Shown piece after piece: positions 1 through 6,403 of a stretch of DNA of 7,334 bases. Numbering within the stretch: the first letter of the stretch is position 1; each line of letters starts with the position of its first letter. This DNA comes from Solobacterium sp. (GTDB lineage Bacteria; Bacillota_I; Bacilli_A; Erysipelotrichales; Erysipelotrichaceae): positions 1-7,334 of the forward strand of contig JAEEYJ010000152.1 of NCBI GenBank assembly GCA_016291725.1, in the 5' to 3' direction. Both the position numbers and the translations under genes were made by a program. Under the pieces are notes generated by a model. It was given only the letters and a program-made list of their open reading frames with translations, ran no database searches and was not told the origin of the DNA.

Positions 1-12
1 AAGAGAATTGAT

Positions 13-1290
13 ATGAAGTATGCACTGATCAACGGGCATATCCTGGACGGAACCCAGGACATGGAGCCCATCGAGGGAAAGAATGTACTGATCAACGGGA
101 CACGGATCGAAGCCATTACAGAAGAACTGCCTGAAGGCTATGAACCCATCGACCTGCAGGGCCGCTGGCTGATGCCGGGTCTCATCAACATGCATGTACA
201 TCTGGCAGGAAACGGCAGCACTGATATGCGCCAGAAGGACAACGCAGCGCTTGTACGCAGGCTTTTCAGCAATCCGATCACCCGGGCTGTCGTCTACCGC
301 ATGGTCGCCGGTTTTGCAGAGATCGAGCTGAACAGCGGTGTCACGACCATCCGCACTGTCGGCGGCTTCCGCGACTACGATACACGGCTGCGTGATGAGA
401 TCCGCAGCGGAAAACGCAGCGGACCGAGGATCCTTGCCGGCAACATGGCTGTATCCGTCCCCGGCGGACATATGGCAGGATCTCTCGGACTGGAAGCGCG
501 CAATCCAAAGGAAGCGGTACAGTTCGTTGATGACATCGCAGCCCAGAAGCCCGATCTTATCAAGCTGATGATTACCGGCGGTGTCCTGGACGCCAAGGAA
601 AAAGGTACGCCCGGCGAGATGAAGATGGAACCGGCCATCATCCGTGCTGCATGCGAAGAAGCACATAAGCACGGACTGATCGTTGCCGCGCACGTCGAAA
701 GTACGGAAGGTGTCAAGGCAGCACTGGAGAACGGTGTAGATTCCATCGAGCACGGTGCTGCACCGACAGAGGAAACCCTGAACCTGTTCAAGGAGCGCAA
801 TGCTTTCCTTGTCACCACGCTTTCCCCTGCACTGCCCTACGCCCTGTTCGACCTGTCTGTCAGCGGTGTGCGCGACATTGATCAGTTCAATGGTGAAATG
901 GTCTTCAACGGTGTCGTGGACAACGCAAAGGCTGCCATTGCGAATGACATCCCTGTCGCCCTGGGCAATGATGTCGGCTGTCCGTACATCACCCAGTATG
1001 ACTTCTGGCGTGAACTGGTCTACTTCGTCAAGTACGTCGGGGTTACCAACCGGTTCGCTCTGTATACTGCCACACTGCGCAATGCCCGGCTTGCCGGCAT
1101 CGGTGATATCACCGGTTCCATAGAGCCCGGCAAGGAAGCCGACCTGATTGTAACGGATGACAATCCGCTGAGTGATCTGACTACCCTGCGCAATGTACGG
1201 ATGGTCATGGCGCGCGGCAGACTGATTCAGAATCCCAAGGTCAAGAGAAAGGCAGAGGTGGATGCCCGGCTGGATCCCTATCTCATCTGA
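13..1290 (+). CDS. Metal-dependent amidohydrolase, imidazolonepropionase/dipeptidase-like
   Basis: This is a 425-residue cytoplasmic hydrolase of the amidohydrolase superfamily; no signal peptide is visible. It has the usual layout: a small N-terminal beta domain (about 1-52), a TIM-barrel core, then the C-terminal beta-domain return with the GSIEPGKEADLIV stretch near 368-380. Metal and catalytic residues that can be placed are H61 and H63 (HVH after strand 1), K184 in DLIKL (candidate carboxylated lysine bridging two metals), H227 in AAHVES, H247 in IEHG and D320 in LGNDVG. This set fits the binuclear subgroup that includes prolidase-like and Xaa-Arg/Lys dipeptidase-like enzymes often labelled imidazolonepropionase-related. 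The substrate cannot be read from sequence; a true HutI role is not supported. The start at 13 gives the typical family N-terminus, with only a weak purine stretch (AAGAGA) before it. The promoter lies outside the window. It is followed after 5 bases by gdhA, so the two are probably co-transcribed. Confidence 0.88.
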   Translation: MKYALINGHILDGTQDMEPIEGKNVLINGTRIEAITEELPEGYEPIDLQGRWLMPGLINMHVHLAGNGSTDMRQKDNAALVRRLFSNPITRAVVYRMVAGFAEIELNSGVTTIRTVGGFRDYDTRLRDEIRSGKRSGPRILAGNMAVSVPGGHMAGSLGLEARNPKEAVQFVDDIAAQKPDLIKLMITGGVLDAKEKGTPGEMKMEPAIIRAACEEAHKHGLIVAAHVESTEGVKAALENGVDSIEHGAAPTEETLNLFKERNAFLVTTLSPALPYALFDLSVSGVRDIDQFNGEMVFNGVVDNAKAAIANDIPVALGNDVGCPYITQYDFWRELVYFVKYVGVTNRFALYTATLRNARLAGIGDITGSIEPGKEADLIVTDDNPLSDLTTLRNVRMVMARGRLIQNPKVKRKAEVDARLDPYLI

Positions 1291-1295
1291 TTGCT

Positions 1296-2645
1296 ATGAA
1301 CGATTATATTGAAAAGACCCTGACAAAGCTCAGGGAAAGAGACCCGTTTGAAACCGAGTTCCACGAGGCCGTACAGGAAGTCTTTGCATCCGTCGGTCCG
1401 GTTCTGGACGCGCACCCTGAATACCGGGAACATGCACTGCTGGAGCGTATGATCGAACCGGACCGGGTTGTGTCATTCCGTGTTGTATGGATGGATGATC
1501 TTGGACAGCCGCAGGTCAACCGCGGCTGGAGAGTGCAGTTCAACGGCGCCATCGGACCGTACAAAGGCGGTCTGCGCTTTGCGGAGAATCTGTCCCTGGG
1601 AACCCTGAAGTTCCTCGGCTTCGAACAAACCTTCAAGAATGCTCTGACCGGACTGCCGATGGGCGGCGGAAAAGGAGGCAGCGACTTCACTCCCGCAGGA
1701 AAGAGCGACGGTGAAATCATGCGCTTCTGCCAGGCATTCATGACGGAGCTGTACCGGCATATCGGACCGGAAGTGGATGTACCTGCGGGTGATATCGGCG
1801 TCAGTTCCAAGGAGATCGGCTGGCTGTACGGACAGTACCGCAGGCTGACCGGCACCTGGCAGAACAGTGTACTGACCGGAAAGGATCCTGCCTACGGCGG
1901 CTCCCTGCTCCGTCCGGAAGCGACCGGCTACGGTGCAGTCACCTTCCTGCAGGAAGTGCTCCGCCACGAAAACGATACGATCCAGGGCAAGCGCATTGCG
2001 GTATCAGGCTATGGAAACGCAGCCTGGGGCGTGATCAAAAAGGCCGCCTCACTCGGTGCTCTCCCGGTAACTGTTTCCGGAAGGGACGGCTATGTCTATG
2101 ATCCCGATGGCATCGTTACAGAAGAAAAGATCAACGCTCTTCTCGAAATCCGGGCAGACAGCCATCGTTCCGTACAGATGTACGCAGAACGGTTCCATGT
2201 ACCCTTCTTCCCGGGAGAAAAGCCCTGGGGGAATATTGAAGCGGACATCTGGATGCCCTGTGCAACACAGAATGAAGTCCGTGCGGAAGATGCCGCCAGG
2301 ATCATCCGTGCCGGCGGGAAATACTACATGGAAGTATCCAACATGCCTACGGAACCGGATGCGCTTCATATGCTGAAGGAAGCCGGATACATCTGCGCGC
2401 CTTCCAAGGCTGTCAATGCCGGAGGCGTTGCTGTATCCGGACTGGAAATGTCCCAGAACCGTACCGGGCTCATGTGGACAGCAGAGGAAGTCAACAGCAG
2501 ACTGGACGGTATTATGAAGAACATCTACAGGACCTCTGCGGAGGCTGCAGAAGCTTACGGTTTCGGCTACGATCTGAACAAAGGAGCCAATATCGCAGGC
2601 TTCCAGCGTGTTGCGGATGCCATGATCAAGCAAGGCTGGTTCTGA
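1296..2645 (+). CDS. gdhA: Glutamate dehydrogenase (hexameric, 449 aa class)
   Basis: This enzyme interconverts glutamate with 2-oxoglutarate and ammonia in the cytoplasm, linking carbon and nitrogen metabolism. The 449-residue length is normal for the small hexameric class. The N-terminal substrate domain has PYKGGLRF (K90), FKNAL (K114), the signature LPMGGGKGGSD with catalytic K126, and PAGDIG with D166; S381 lies in the later AVSGLEMSQN stretch. These match K89, K113, K125, D165 and S380 of the Clostridium symbiosum enzyme with an offset of one. The Rossmann domain carries GYGNAA at 238-243. At the end of the second strand (SGRDG, 261-265) R263 stands where the NAD-type C. symbiosum enzyme has a proline, which leans towards NADP(H) use; this is an inference. 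No Shine-Dalgarno sequence is visible before the ATG, which lies 5 bases after the amidohydrolase stop, so translational coupling is likely. The N-terminus aligns well with the family, supporting this start. A hairpin follows immediately. Confidence 0.97.
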   Translation: MNDYIEKTLTKLRERDPFETEFHEAVQEVFASVGPVLDAHPEYREHALLERMIEPDRVVSFRVVWMDDLGQPQVNRGWRVQFNGAIGPYKGGLRFAENLSLGTLKFLGFEQTFKNALTGLPMGGGKGGSDFTPAGKSDGEIMRFCQAFMTELYRHIGPEVDVPAGDIGVSSKEIGWLYGQYRRLTGTWQNSVLTGKDPAYGGSLLRPEATGYGAVTFLQEVLRHENDTIQGKRIAVSGYGNAAWGVIKKAASLGALPVTVSGRDGYVYDPDGIVTEEKINALLEIRADSHRSVQMYAERFHVPFFPGEKPWGNIEADIWMPCATQNEVRAEDAARIIRAGGKYYMEVSNMPTEPDALHMLKEAGYICAPSKAVNAGGVAVSGLEMSQNRTGLMWTAEEVNSRLDGIMKNIYRTSAEAAEAYGFGYDLNKGANIAGFQRVADAMIKQGWF

Positions 2646-2650
2646 CACAA

Positions 2651-2688
2651 AAAAAGAGTCCGTTCCTCTGAACGGATTCTTTTATTTG
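2651..2688. terminator. Bidirectional intrinsic terminator between gdhA and the convergent operon
   Basis: An 11-base-pair stem (arms 2655-2665 and 2670-2680, one G-U pair) encloses the four-base loop CTCT. On the + strand it is followed by TTTTATTT; on the - strand the A-run at 2649-2655 becomes a U-tract. It therefore can end gdhA transcription (stop at 2645) and the opposing operon. The stop codon of the - strand gene (2682-2684) sits just beside the stem, in the T-tract. Confidence 0.88.
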
Positions 2689-3437
2689 ACTGTAAACAGC
2701 AGTTCCGGTTCTGCCAGAGCGGAGTTTTCTTCATAAACATAGACCGGTTTACTGCCGTCCGCCAGCTCGGAATCACTCAGCCGGATGTAGTCCTTTTCCT
2801 CGGCTGTTGTTCCATCACAGCGGATCACCCGGAAGTGACCGTTTTCCAGCAGCTGGATATCGATCATGCGGCAGACACCCTGTTCATAGATGACCGTCCG
2901 CAGATAGCAGAATACACCCTGCTTGACCATTCTGGAGAAATCATTGTACACAGGCACATTCGGGCATATACCGTCCTCGATGACCAGCCAGCCCTCCTCA
3001 AGGGCTTTTTCCTTTGTCAGTCCTTTTATGGATGCCAGCGGATCACCGAACGGCCAGGCAATTTCATCATCAAGAGACCAGCCTGCACAGATATTGCCGT
3101 TTTCAAAATGATAGGTCAGTGTGCTCGGCAGACCGTTCTCCTCGGAGTGGGCGTAGATGGATACATCCTGTACTTCGTCGTAGTAGTACGTCCTGCCGTA
3201 GCACCCGGTTTCTTCGTAGGAATGCACAGCGTTTTCCGCGTCCTTCCCCAGTGCATAGGCACTGCGGAAAGAACGGAATACAACACTGCTGTCCGTACGC
3301 TGTACAAAGGACACTCCGAATGGAACGTTCCAGTTCTTCCCTGCATCATCCGTTGTTCCGGAGGTCACAAACGGCATAAAGTACAGTGCACAGAGCACTG
3401 CCAGTGCAGCAATGGTTCTTTTCAGGATCCTGCTCAC
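2682..3437 (-). CDS. Unrecognised secreted or membrane-anchored protein, cysteine-rich ectodomain
   Basis: I do not recognise this 251-residue protein. Residues 1-26 have two basic patches (R3, K6-R7) followed by a hydrophobic stretch to about residue 24, which fits a signal peptide or an N-terminal anchor. The rest is hydrophilic, mixed charge and apparently soluble, so it is probably outside the membrane. C16 lies inside the hydrophobic stretch but is preceded by leucine, so it is not a convincing lipobox. Six further cysteines occur at 79, 117, 158, 177, 189 and 207. The start codon is GTG, chosen because GAGGAA lies 8 bases upstream and because the start forms a GTGA overlap with the rpiB stop. 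It is the last gene of the four-gene operon and ends in the bidirectional terminator. The gene is real by its operon fit and ribosome site; the function is unknown. Confidence 0.82.
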   Translation of the reverse strand: MSRILKRTIAALAVLCALYFMPFVTSGTTDDAGKNWNVPFGVSFVQRTDSSVVFRSFRSAYALGKDAENAVHSYEETGCYGRTYYYDEVQDVSIYAHSEENGLPSTLTYHFENGNICAGWSLDDEIAWPFGDPLASIKGLTKEKALEEGWLVIEDGICPNVPVYNDFSRMVKQGVFCYLRTVIYEQGVCRMIDIQLLENGHFRVIRCDGTTAEEKDYIRLSDSELADGSKPVYVYEENSALAEPELLFTVK

Positions 3438-3880
3438 CGGTACCGTTCCTCAATATCCATGATCATATTGACCCTGCGGGCATGGCGTCCGCCTTCAAAC
3501 GGTGTCGTCAGGAACTCCTTCAGGATCATCTTTGCCATTTCCGGACCGACCAGGCGGGAACCGAAGCAGATAATATTGCAGTTGTTGTGCGCGCGGGAAT
3601 AATGCGCCGTATAGGGCTCGGAGCACACACACGCCCGGATTCCCCGCACCTTGTTGCAGGCAAGTGAAATCCCCAGTCCGGTTCCGCAGATTCCGATGCC
3701 GAAATCCGCTTCTCCGTTCACCACAGCCAGAGCAGCCTTTTCACCCCAGACCGGATAATCCGTGCTCGCTGTTTCGTTTGTGCCGAGATCCAGGACTTCC
3801 CAGCCCTGTTCCTTCAGCCATTCAATGATTTCCTTTTTGTATTCAACCGCTGTATGGTCGTTTGCCAGAGCTACCTTCAT
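3434..3880 (-). CDS. rpiB: Ribose-5-phosphate isomerase B (RpiB/LacAB family)
   Basis: This enzyme interconverts ribose 5-phosphate and ribulose 5-phosphate in the non-oxidative pentose phosphate pathway, in the cytoplasm. The 148-residue protein is full length for the family. It begins with the phosphate-site NDH (D8, H9), carries the catalytic cysteine C65 in GICGTGLG, the ring-opening histidine H98 in RAHNNCN, and the C-terminal GGRHARRV (R132, H133, R136). These match D9, H10, C66, H99, R133 and R137 of E. coli RpiB with an offset of one. The presence of the cysteine and the normal spacing favour RpiB over LacA or LacB, though related sugar phosphates such as allose 6-phosphate remain possible. 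The ATG has AGAGGG 6 bases upstream. Its start overlaps the lgt stop (ATGA) and its stop overlaps the next start (GTGA), so it is translationally coupled within the operon. Confidence 0.95.
   Translation of the reverse strand: MKVALANDHTAVEYKKEIIEWLKEQGWEVLDLGTNETASTDYPVWGEKAALAVVNGEADFGIGICGTGLGISLACNKVRGIRACVCSEPYTAHYSRAHNNCNIICFGSRLVGPEMAKMILKEFLTTPFEGGRHARRVNMIMDIEERYR
3446..3451 (-). promoter_or_regulatory. Shine-Dalgarno site supporting the GTG start at 3437
   Basis: On the - strand this reads GAGGAA, 8 bases before the GTG codon at 3437-3435. It lies inside the 3' end of rpiB and decides the unusual GTG start of the downstream gene, whose first base overlaps the rpiB stop region (GTGA). 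Confidence 0.75.
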
Positions 3881-4632
3881 TCCGTTCCCTCTCTTTTCCT
3901 TGTCCTCAGGACGATGAACAACCCGAATAACAGTGTCAGTACAGCAATGAACTGGGATGTGGACAGGATCCCGACTGCACCCCGCTCAGCGTCTCCGCGC
4001 AGAAATTCAATCATGAATCTGCCGATGCTGTACAGAACAATATAGAGCCCGCCGGTCATCCTTCTGTACTTCTCATCCTTTTCAATGTTATGCAGGATCA
4101 GGAAGAACACGAAGTTTCCGAAGGCGGAAATCAACTGTGTCGGAATCAGGCTGACACCTGCCGGTGCCAGGGACCCTGCAGGGAATACCACACCGAAACG
4201 GCTGTGCGTTATCTTTCCGTAGCAGCAGCCGGCAAAGAAGCAACCGATTCTGCCGAATGCCTGGGAAAGAGAGATCTGCGGCGCGATCATGTTGAAATAC
4301 GTCAGGAAATCCGCGCCTTTCGACTTTGTATACAGCCAGGCTGCCAGGGTCCCGCAAATCAGACCTCCGTACACCACCCATCCCGATGATCCGATGAAAT
4401 GCAGCGGGTCCTGGATGAAGTCCTGCCAGTTGACGATCAGGTAGAGCAGCTTTGCCCCGAGAAAGCCGAACAGAAGCCCAAGCCAGAGCATGTTGTCGAC
4501 AATGGTTTCACTCAGGCCGCGGCTTTTCGCCTTGCGCTCGGTGATCGTCAGGGACACCAGGATGCCGACCGCAATCATGAAGCCGTAGCCATGAATGGTC
4601 AGCGGACCGATTGTCAGCCAGTTATTGCACAT
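3877..4632 (-). CDS. lgt: Prolipoprotein diacylglyceryl transferase family protein, variant active-site motif
   Basis: Lgt transfers diacylglycerol from phosphatidylglycerol to the lipobox cysteine of prelipoproteins in the cytoplasmic membrane. The 251-residue protein is hydrophobic, with several membrane segments (for example about 15-33, 46-67, 87-101, 170-181, 194-208, 223-242), and opens with the typical LTIGPLTIHGYG. The Lgt signature is recognisable but altered: residues 127-139 read GRIGCFFAGCCYG where E. coli has G-R-x-G-N-F-x-N-G-E-x-x-G. The E. coli H103 of HGGL is Y88 here (YGGL). R128 is kept (E. coli R143), as are R205 and E209 of GRFMIEF (E. coli R239 and E243). I recall the GC..GCCYG form as common among Bacillota homologues, so family membership is firm while activity is less certain. 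It starts 11 bases inside the end of the upstream gene with only a weak ribosome site, implying coupling. Confidence 0.87.
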   Translation of the reverse strand: MCNNWLTIGPLTIHGYGFMIAVGILVSLTITERKAKSRGLSETIVDNMLWLGLLFGFLGAKLLYLIVNWQDFIQDPLHFIGSSGWVVYGGLICGTLAAWLYTKSKGADFLTYFNMIAPQISLSQAFGRIGCFFAGCCYGKITHSRFGVVFPAGSLAPAGVSLIPTQLISAFGNFVFFLILHNIEKDEKYRRMTGGLYIVLYSIGRFMIEFLRGDAERGAVGILSTSQFIAVLTLLFGLFIVLRTRKREGTE

Positions 4633-5383
4633 TGTCCGTCTGCTCTGTTTCAGCCGGTTCGGGATCCAGCGTCAGTTCAATACTGTTGTCGGCGACCTCG
4701 TCATAGCTGGGAATGGTCATTGCCGGTTTCTCCAGCTTGATTTCCTTCTCTTCCGGTGTCAGCACAGGCGGAATATACGGTTCTTCCTTCTTTTCCGGAC
4801 GCGGTTTGTACACTTCCTCCGCCTTCTCCTTGCTGGCTTCCTGTTCCTTGATGTATCTGCGCAGCTTGCCGGATACGAACAAAGAGTCAAACAGATCCGT
4901 CACACCGCTGTACAGCAGACCGCCGCCCAGTACTTTCGTAACAATATCCGGCTCCTTGATCACATTGAACATGATCAGGGCTCCGATTCCGATGGAAATC
5001 ACAGCCAGTCCGTACGCAATGCCGAAACTGTATCCCATACGATGGGTATCAATGCCGTCCTGGATCTTGAATACACCGCTGACAATGACCATCAGCGCCA
5101 GAATCAACGGAACCATTTCCTGGAACGTCTTCTTCTGATAGATGACAAGACCGCCCACCAGCATCAGTACAATACCGTTGATCAGATCATTCCGGTAGAC
5201 AGCGCTCACAATATCCATCAGCAGATACCCTATGATATGCAGCATTCCGATCACAATCAGCGCAATACCGATCAGATCCACCAGCATATGCTCGATGGTC
5301 TGTGTAAAGAAGAGCAGTCCGACACCACCCGCTATATAGATCAATGCGATCATCATTGACTGCCATTTGAACGTTTTGAACAT
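4622..5383 (-). CDS. DUF308/HdeD-like membrane protein with charged C-terminal tail
   Basis: This 253-residue integral membrane protein has about six hydrophobic helices, roughly at 9-27, 34-55, 68-83, 89-106, 119-140 and 148-166, arranged as pairs in the way of DUF308 (HdeD-like) proteins. The region after about 173 is hydrophilic, rich in Lys, Glu and Pro (EKAEEVYKPRPEKKEEPYIPP and onward), ends acidic, and is probably a disordered cytoplasmic tail. The family's biochemical function is not established; HdeD itself is linked to acid resistance in E. coli, which should not be transferred here. The ATG at 5383 has AGGGGG 7 bases upstream and lies about 23 bases below a predicted start of transcription. 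It is the first gene of the operon and overlaps lgt by 11 bases. Assignment to DUF308 is by overall pattern, so moderate confidence; that it is a membrane protein is clear. Confidence 0.82.
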   Translation of the reverse strand: MFKTFKWQSMMIALIYIAGGVGLLFFTQTIEHMLVDLIGIALIVIGMLHIIGYLLMDIVSAVYRNDLINGIVLMLVGGLVIYQKKTFQEMVPLILALMVIVSGVFKIQDGIDTHRMGYSFGIAYGLAVISIGIGALIMFNVIKEPDIVTKVLGGGLLYSGVTDLFDSLFVSGKLRRYIKEQEASKEKAEEVYKPRPEKKEEPYIPPVLTPEEKEIKLEKPAMTIPSYDEVADNSIELTLDPEPAETEQTDNVQ

Positions 5384-5412
5384 AACAAAACCCCCTGATC
5401 TGTTTATCTAAT

Positions 5413-5441
5413 AATATAGCGCATTCCCTTACTGATTTCCA
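5413..5441 (-). promoter_or_regulatory. Predicted sigma-70/A promoter of the DUF308-lgt-rpiB operon
   Basis: On the - strand a -35 box TGGAAA (5441-5436) and a -10 box TATATT (5418-5413) are separated by 17 bases. Transcription would begin near 5406, giving a leader of about 22 bases that contains the AGGGGG ribosome site at 5396-5391. The -35 box matches the consensus at four of six positions and the -10 at five of six. Confidence 0.6.
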
Positions 5442-5445
5442 TCAG
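5432..5445. repeat. Small inverted repeat between divergent promoters, possible operator
   Basis: CTGAT-ttcc-ATCAG is a perfect five-base inverted repeat. It covers the predicted -35 box of the leftward operon and ends three bases before the extended -10 of the rightward gene. A further CCCTGAT at 5393-5399 pairs with ATCAGGG at 5441-5447. The position suits a regulator affecting both directions, but the arms are short and no regulator gene is adjacent. Confidence 0.3.
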
Positions 5446-5447
5446 GG

Positions 5448-5456
5448 TGATACAAT
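5448..5456 (+). promoter_or_regulatory. Predicted extended -10 promoter of the hydroxyacid dehydrogenase gene
   Basis: TGATACAAT forms an extended -10 element (TG-n-TACAAT). No good -35 box lies 16-18 bases upstream, which is tolerated by extended -10 promoters. Transcription would start near 5463, leaving a leader of about 15 bases that contains the AGAGGA ribosome site at 5465-5470, 7 bases before the ATG. The short leader is a weak point. Confidence 0.45.
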
Positions 5457-5477
5457 GGATACAAAGAGGAACGGATT

Positions 5478-6401
5478 ATGATTGTATTCATCAATGAAGC
5501 TCTCAAGGAGCACACTCTGCAGGAACTGGACCGGATCCCCGGTCTGGAAATCATCACGGATCCGGAAGACCCGCGCACCGTCGGAACGGAAGTTCTCGTC
5601 GGTGCCCATAACAAGCAATTGGTCGAGCGTATGCCGCAGCTGAAGCTGGTCCAATTGCTGAGTGCCGGCAGCGGAGACCTGTCGGATATACCGGATGAGA
5701 TTCCGGTAGCCAATGCCTACGGAGCCTATGGCAAGGGCATTGCGGAGTATCTGCTCACAGCGACACTGATGTTCCAGAAGAACTTTCCGATGTTCATGGA
5801 ACGCCAGCGGGAGCGGATCTGGAACCGGGATACACCGCTCTACCGTGTAGCCGGCACCAAGGTCCTTTCCGTCGGAATGGGGGCGATCGGTACAGAATAC
5901 CTGCGCCTGTGCTCCATGCTCGGAATGGAGTGCTACGGTGTCCGTCGTACGCTGCATGATCAGCCGGACTTTGTAAAGAAGCTGTATACCATGGATACAA
6001 TGGATGAGATTCTTCCGGAAGCGGACTTCGTAGTGCTGTCCATGCCGCACACCCCGGAAACGGCAGGCGCTTTCCATGAAGCGCGGTTCAGGAAGATGAA
6101 GAAAGACGCGGTGCTGATCAATGTCGGACGCGGTACAGCCGTGGTCACGGATGATCTACTGACGGTCATGAAGGACGGCTGGTTCCGCGGGGTTCTGCTC
6201 GATGTAATGGAACAGGAACCCCTGCCCCTCAACAGCCCGCTGTGGACTGCAGAGCGCGTGGTTCTGACACCGCACATTGCCGGACGCTGGACCTCTCCGG
6301 CCAACTACGAAGCCGTGATGTCCGTTGTCAAGGAGAACCTGCAGCGTTTCCTGGCAGGAAAGCCGCTGCTGCATACCATCGACCGGAAGCTGGCATACTG
6401 A
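5478..6401 (+). CDS. D-isomer specific 2-hydroxyacid dehydrogenase, probably NADP(H)-dependent
   Basis: This 307-residue cytoplasmic enzyme reduces a 2-keto acid to a D-2-hydroxy acid or the reverse. The substrate-binding half is split (about 1-98 and 275-307) around a central Rossmann domain. The dinucleotide motif GMGAIG is at 133-138. At the end of the second strand the sequence is YGVRR (R156, R157), with no acidic residue, which favours NADPH over NADH; this is an inference from the family rule. The catalytic set is complete: R218 in INVGRG, E247 in DVMEQEP and H266 in TPHIAG. The specific substrate (glyoxylate, hydroxypyruvate, or a branched or aromatic keto acid) cannot be told from sequence, and it does not look like serA because it lacks the C-terminal regulatory domain. 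The ATG has AGAGGA 7 bases upstream. It stands alone, with its own predicted promoter and a hairpin terminator 3 bases after the stop codon. Confidence 0.93.
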   Translation: MIVFINEALKEHTLQELDRIPGLEIITDPEDPRTVGTEVLVGAHNKQLVERMPQLKLVQLLSAGSGDLSDIPDEIPVANAYGAYGKGIAEYLLTATLMFQKNFPMFMERQRERIWNRDTPLYRVAGTKVLSVGMGAIGTEYLRLCSMLGMECYGVRRTLHDQPDFVKKLYTMDTMDEILPEADFVVLSMPHTPETAGAFHEARFRKMKKDAVLINVGRGTAVVTDDLLTVMKDGWFRGVLLDVMEQEPLPLNSPLWTAERVVLTPHIAGRWTSPANYEAVMSVVKENLQRFLAGKPLLHTIDRKLAY

Positions 6402-6403
6402 TA

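Noticed and set aside
24..99. Direct repeat ACTGATCAACGGG at 24-36 and 87-99
   Set aside because: Both copies encode the LING of two successive beta strands of the amidohydrolase N-terminal domain, a normal family pattern. It is better explained by coding than by a mobile or regulatory repeat.
13..1290. Assignment of the amidohydrolase as HutI (imidazolonepropionase)
   Set aside because: The presence of a candidate carboxylated lysine (K184) and the LGNDVG metal-site context suit the binuclear dipeptidase-like group better, and no other hut genes are visible.
2049..2648. A 199-codon open frame on the - strand inside gdhA
   Set aside because: The + strand encodes a complete and well-matched glutamate dehydrogenase here; the antisense frame reads through it without its own signals.
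3384..3395. Possible lipobox at C16 of the exported protein
   Set aside because: The residues are A-V-L-C with leucine directly before the cysteine, where small residues (Gly, Ala, Ser) are required, and the cysteine lies inside the hydrophobic core rather than at its end.
2835..3602. A 255-codon open frame on the + strand
   Set aside because: It lies antisense to the exported protein and rpiB, the latter of which has an unmistakable set of catalytic residues on the - strand. The predicted protein has no coherent features.
4595..5359. A 254-codon open frame on the + strand
   Set aside because: It is fully antisense to the DUF308-like gene and lgt start, is rich in His and Gln with no family features, and has no ribosome site or promoter. 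It is a shadow of the real - strand genes.
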